A DNA stretch of 12,413 bases from Alphaproteobacteria bacterium. Its GTDB lineage: Bacteria > Pseudomonadota > Alphaproteobacteria > Micavibrionales > Micavibrionaceae. Each line of letters begins with the position of its first letter. The first letter of the stretch is position 1. The position numbers were made by a program, and so were the translations under genes. Location: assembly GCA_016763095.1 (NCBI GenBank), contig JAESUK010000169.1, positions 1 to 12,413 of the forward strand. The letters run 5' to 3'. Below are positions 11,777-12,413 of this stretch, piece by piece. The notes under the pieces are model-generated. The model did not search any database, was not told where the DNA came from, and was given only the letters and a program-made list of their open reading frames with translations.

Positions 11777-12413
11777 GCGTACAGAGATGGAAAATTACCA
11801 TAGAGTATGATGGTACGAATTACTCAGGATGGCAGATACAAGAAGATGGTATTGCCTCTATTCAAAACAGTTTAGAAGTCGCGTTGTTTAAGTTTTGTCA
11901 GCAGAAAATTCGTGTGCAAGGAGCTGGGCGTACAGATGCTGGCGTGCACGCCCAAGGACAGGTTGCACATTTTGATCTTGATTATGGAACACGTGCCCTT
12001 CGTGGGCATGATCTTATGATGGCGATAAACGCACATTTACGCCCCCAACCAATTTCCGTGGTTCATGCAGAGAAGGTCGAACCTGACTTTCATGCGCGCT
12101 TTGGAGCGAAGAACAAGCTTTATACTTATCGTATTTTAACCCGCGCTGCACCGCCGACCTTTGACCGCACGCGCTTTTGGCATGTGAAGAAACCTCTTAA
12201 CGTACAGGCAATGCAAGATGCGACCCCTGCACTTTTGGGAAAACATGATTTTACAAGTTTTCGCGCGGCGGGATGCCAAGCGAAATCACCGGTACGTACG
12301 TTGGACAGGTTAGATGTTGTGGCGCGCGCCTATGATGCCTTTGGCGGTATGGAAGTTCTTATTCATGCGGGCGGACGAGCCTTCCTTTATAACCAAGTTC
12401 GGAACTTGGCAGG
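11773..12413 (+). CDS. truA: tRNA pseudouridine(38-40) synthase TruA, 3'-truncated by window edge
   Basis: TruA makes pseudouridine at positions 38-40 of tRNA anticodon arms. The gene begins with ATG at 11773, overlapping the fmt stop by four bases, and stays open for 213 codons to the window edge. Translation gives MSVQRWKITIEYDGTNYSGW, then AGRTDAGVHA (51-60) with catalytic D55, FHARFGAKNKLYTYRI, ALLGKHDFTSFRA, and a near-terminal GRAFLYNQVRNLAG matching the conserved FLxxxVRN segment. Homologues are usually about 245-270 residues, so roughly 30-55 residues lie outside the window. The ATGA overlap implies translational coupling to fmt. Identification is secure; only the missing 3' end is unknown. 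Confidence 0.96.
   Translation, partial: MSVQRWKITIEYDGTNYSGWQIQEDGIASIQNSLEVALFKFCQQKIRVQGAGRTDAGVHAQGQVAHFDLDYGTRALRGHDLMMAINAHLRPQPISVVHAEKVEPDFHARFGAKNKLYTYRILTRAAPPTFDRTRFWHVKKPLNVQAMQDATPALLGKHDFTSFRAAGCQAKSPVRTLDRLDVVARAYDAFGGMEVLIHAGGRAFLYNQVRNLA

Noticed and set aside
1..12413. CRISPR array, insertion sequence, prophage, tRNA or rRNA genes, or defence system
   Set aside because: Reading both strands I found no regularly spaced repeats, transposase motifs, terminal inverted repeats, tRNA cloverleaf or rRNA-like segments. The genes are recognisable housekeeping functions plus two orphans and a left-edge fragment.

Overview
The window is a compact, gene-dense stretch of a bacterial chromosome, roughly 43-45% GC by eye. 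It looks alphaproteobacterial. The exonuclease VII large subunit has an alphaproteobacterial-style sequence, purD and xseA lie in one neighbourhood (an arrangement I recall from many alphaproteobacteria), PutA is the short bifunctional form, and def-fmt-truA are contiguous. I cannot fix the order or genus. I see no insertion sequence, phage cassette, CRISPR array, tRNA or rRNA. Almost everything is housekeeping.

Layout, left to right. Positions 1-95 hold the 5' end of an unrecognised minus-strand gene. Positions 200-2201 hold a minus-strand operon, rluB-like > rsmD > yggS, whose genes are joined by two 4-base ATGA overlaps. tadA starts on the plus strand only 7 bases from the rluB start and runs convergently into a minus-strand EAL-domain gene (3479-2688), with stop codons overlapping by 4 bases. 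Further along the minus strand are putA (7874-4923) and purD (4897-3596), 25 bases apart. To the right everything is on the plus strand: a small unknown gene (7985-8251), xseA (8324-9715), a second unknown gene (9755-10261), def, fmt and the first part of truA, which runs off the edge.

Functional themes. Many of the genes serve translation or RNA maturation: RluB-like and RsmD modify rRNA, TadA and TruA modify tRNA, Fmt formylates initiator Met-tRNA, and Def removes that formyl group from nascent proteins. YggS (PLP homeostasis), PurD (purine synthesis), PutA (proline catabolism) and XseA (DNA repair) are metabolic or repair genes. The EAL protein is probably a degenerate relative of c-di-GMP phosphodiesterases.

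The most interesting pattern is regulatory. Several genes (xseA, the unknown at 9755, fmt, putA and perhaps the partial left-edge gene) have a good -10 hexamer only 4-8 bases before the start codon, often with an extended TGn, and no Shine-Dalgarno in that gap. This suggests leaderless or nearly leaderless transcripts. The small gene at 7985 contrasts with a textbook AGGAG site. No clear new multi-gene system is visible. The two unknown proteins and the unusual EAL protein are the candidates for novelty.
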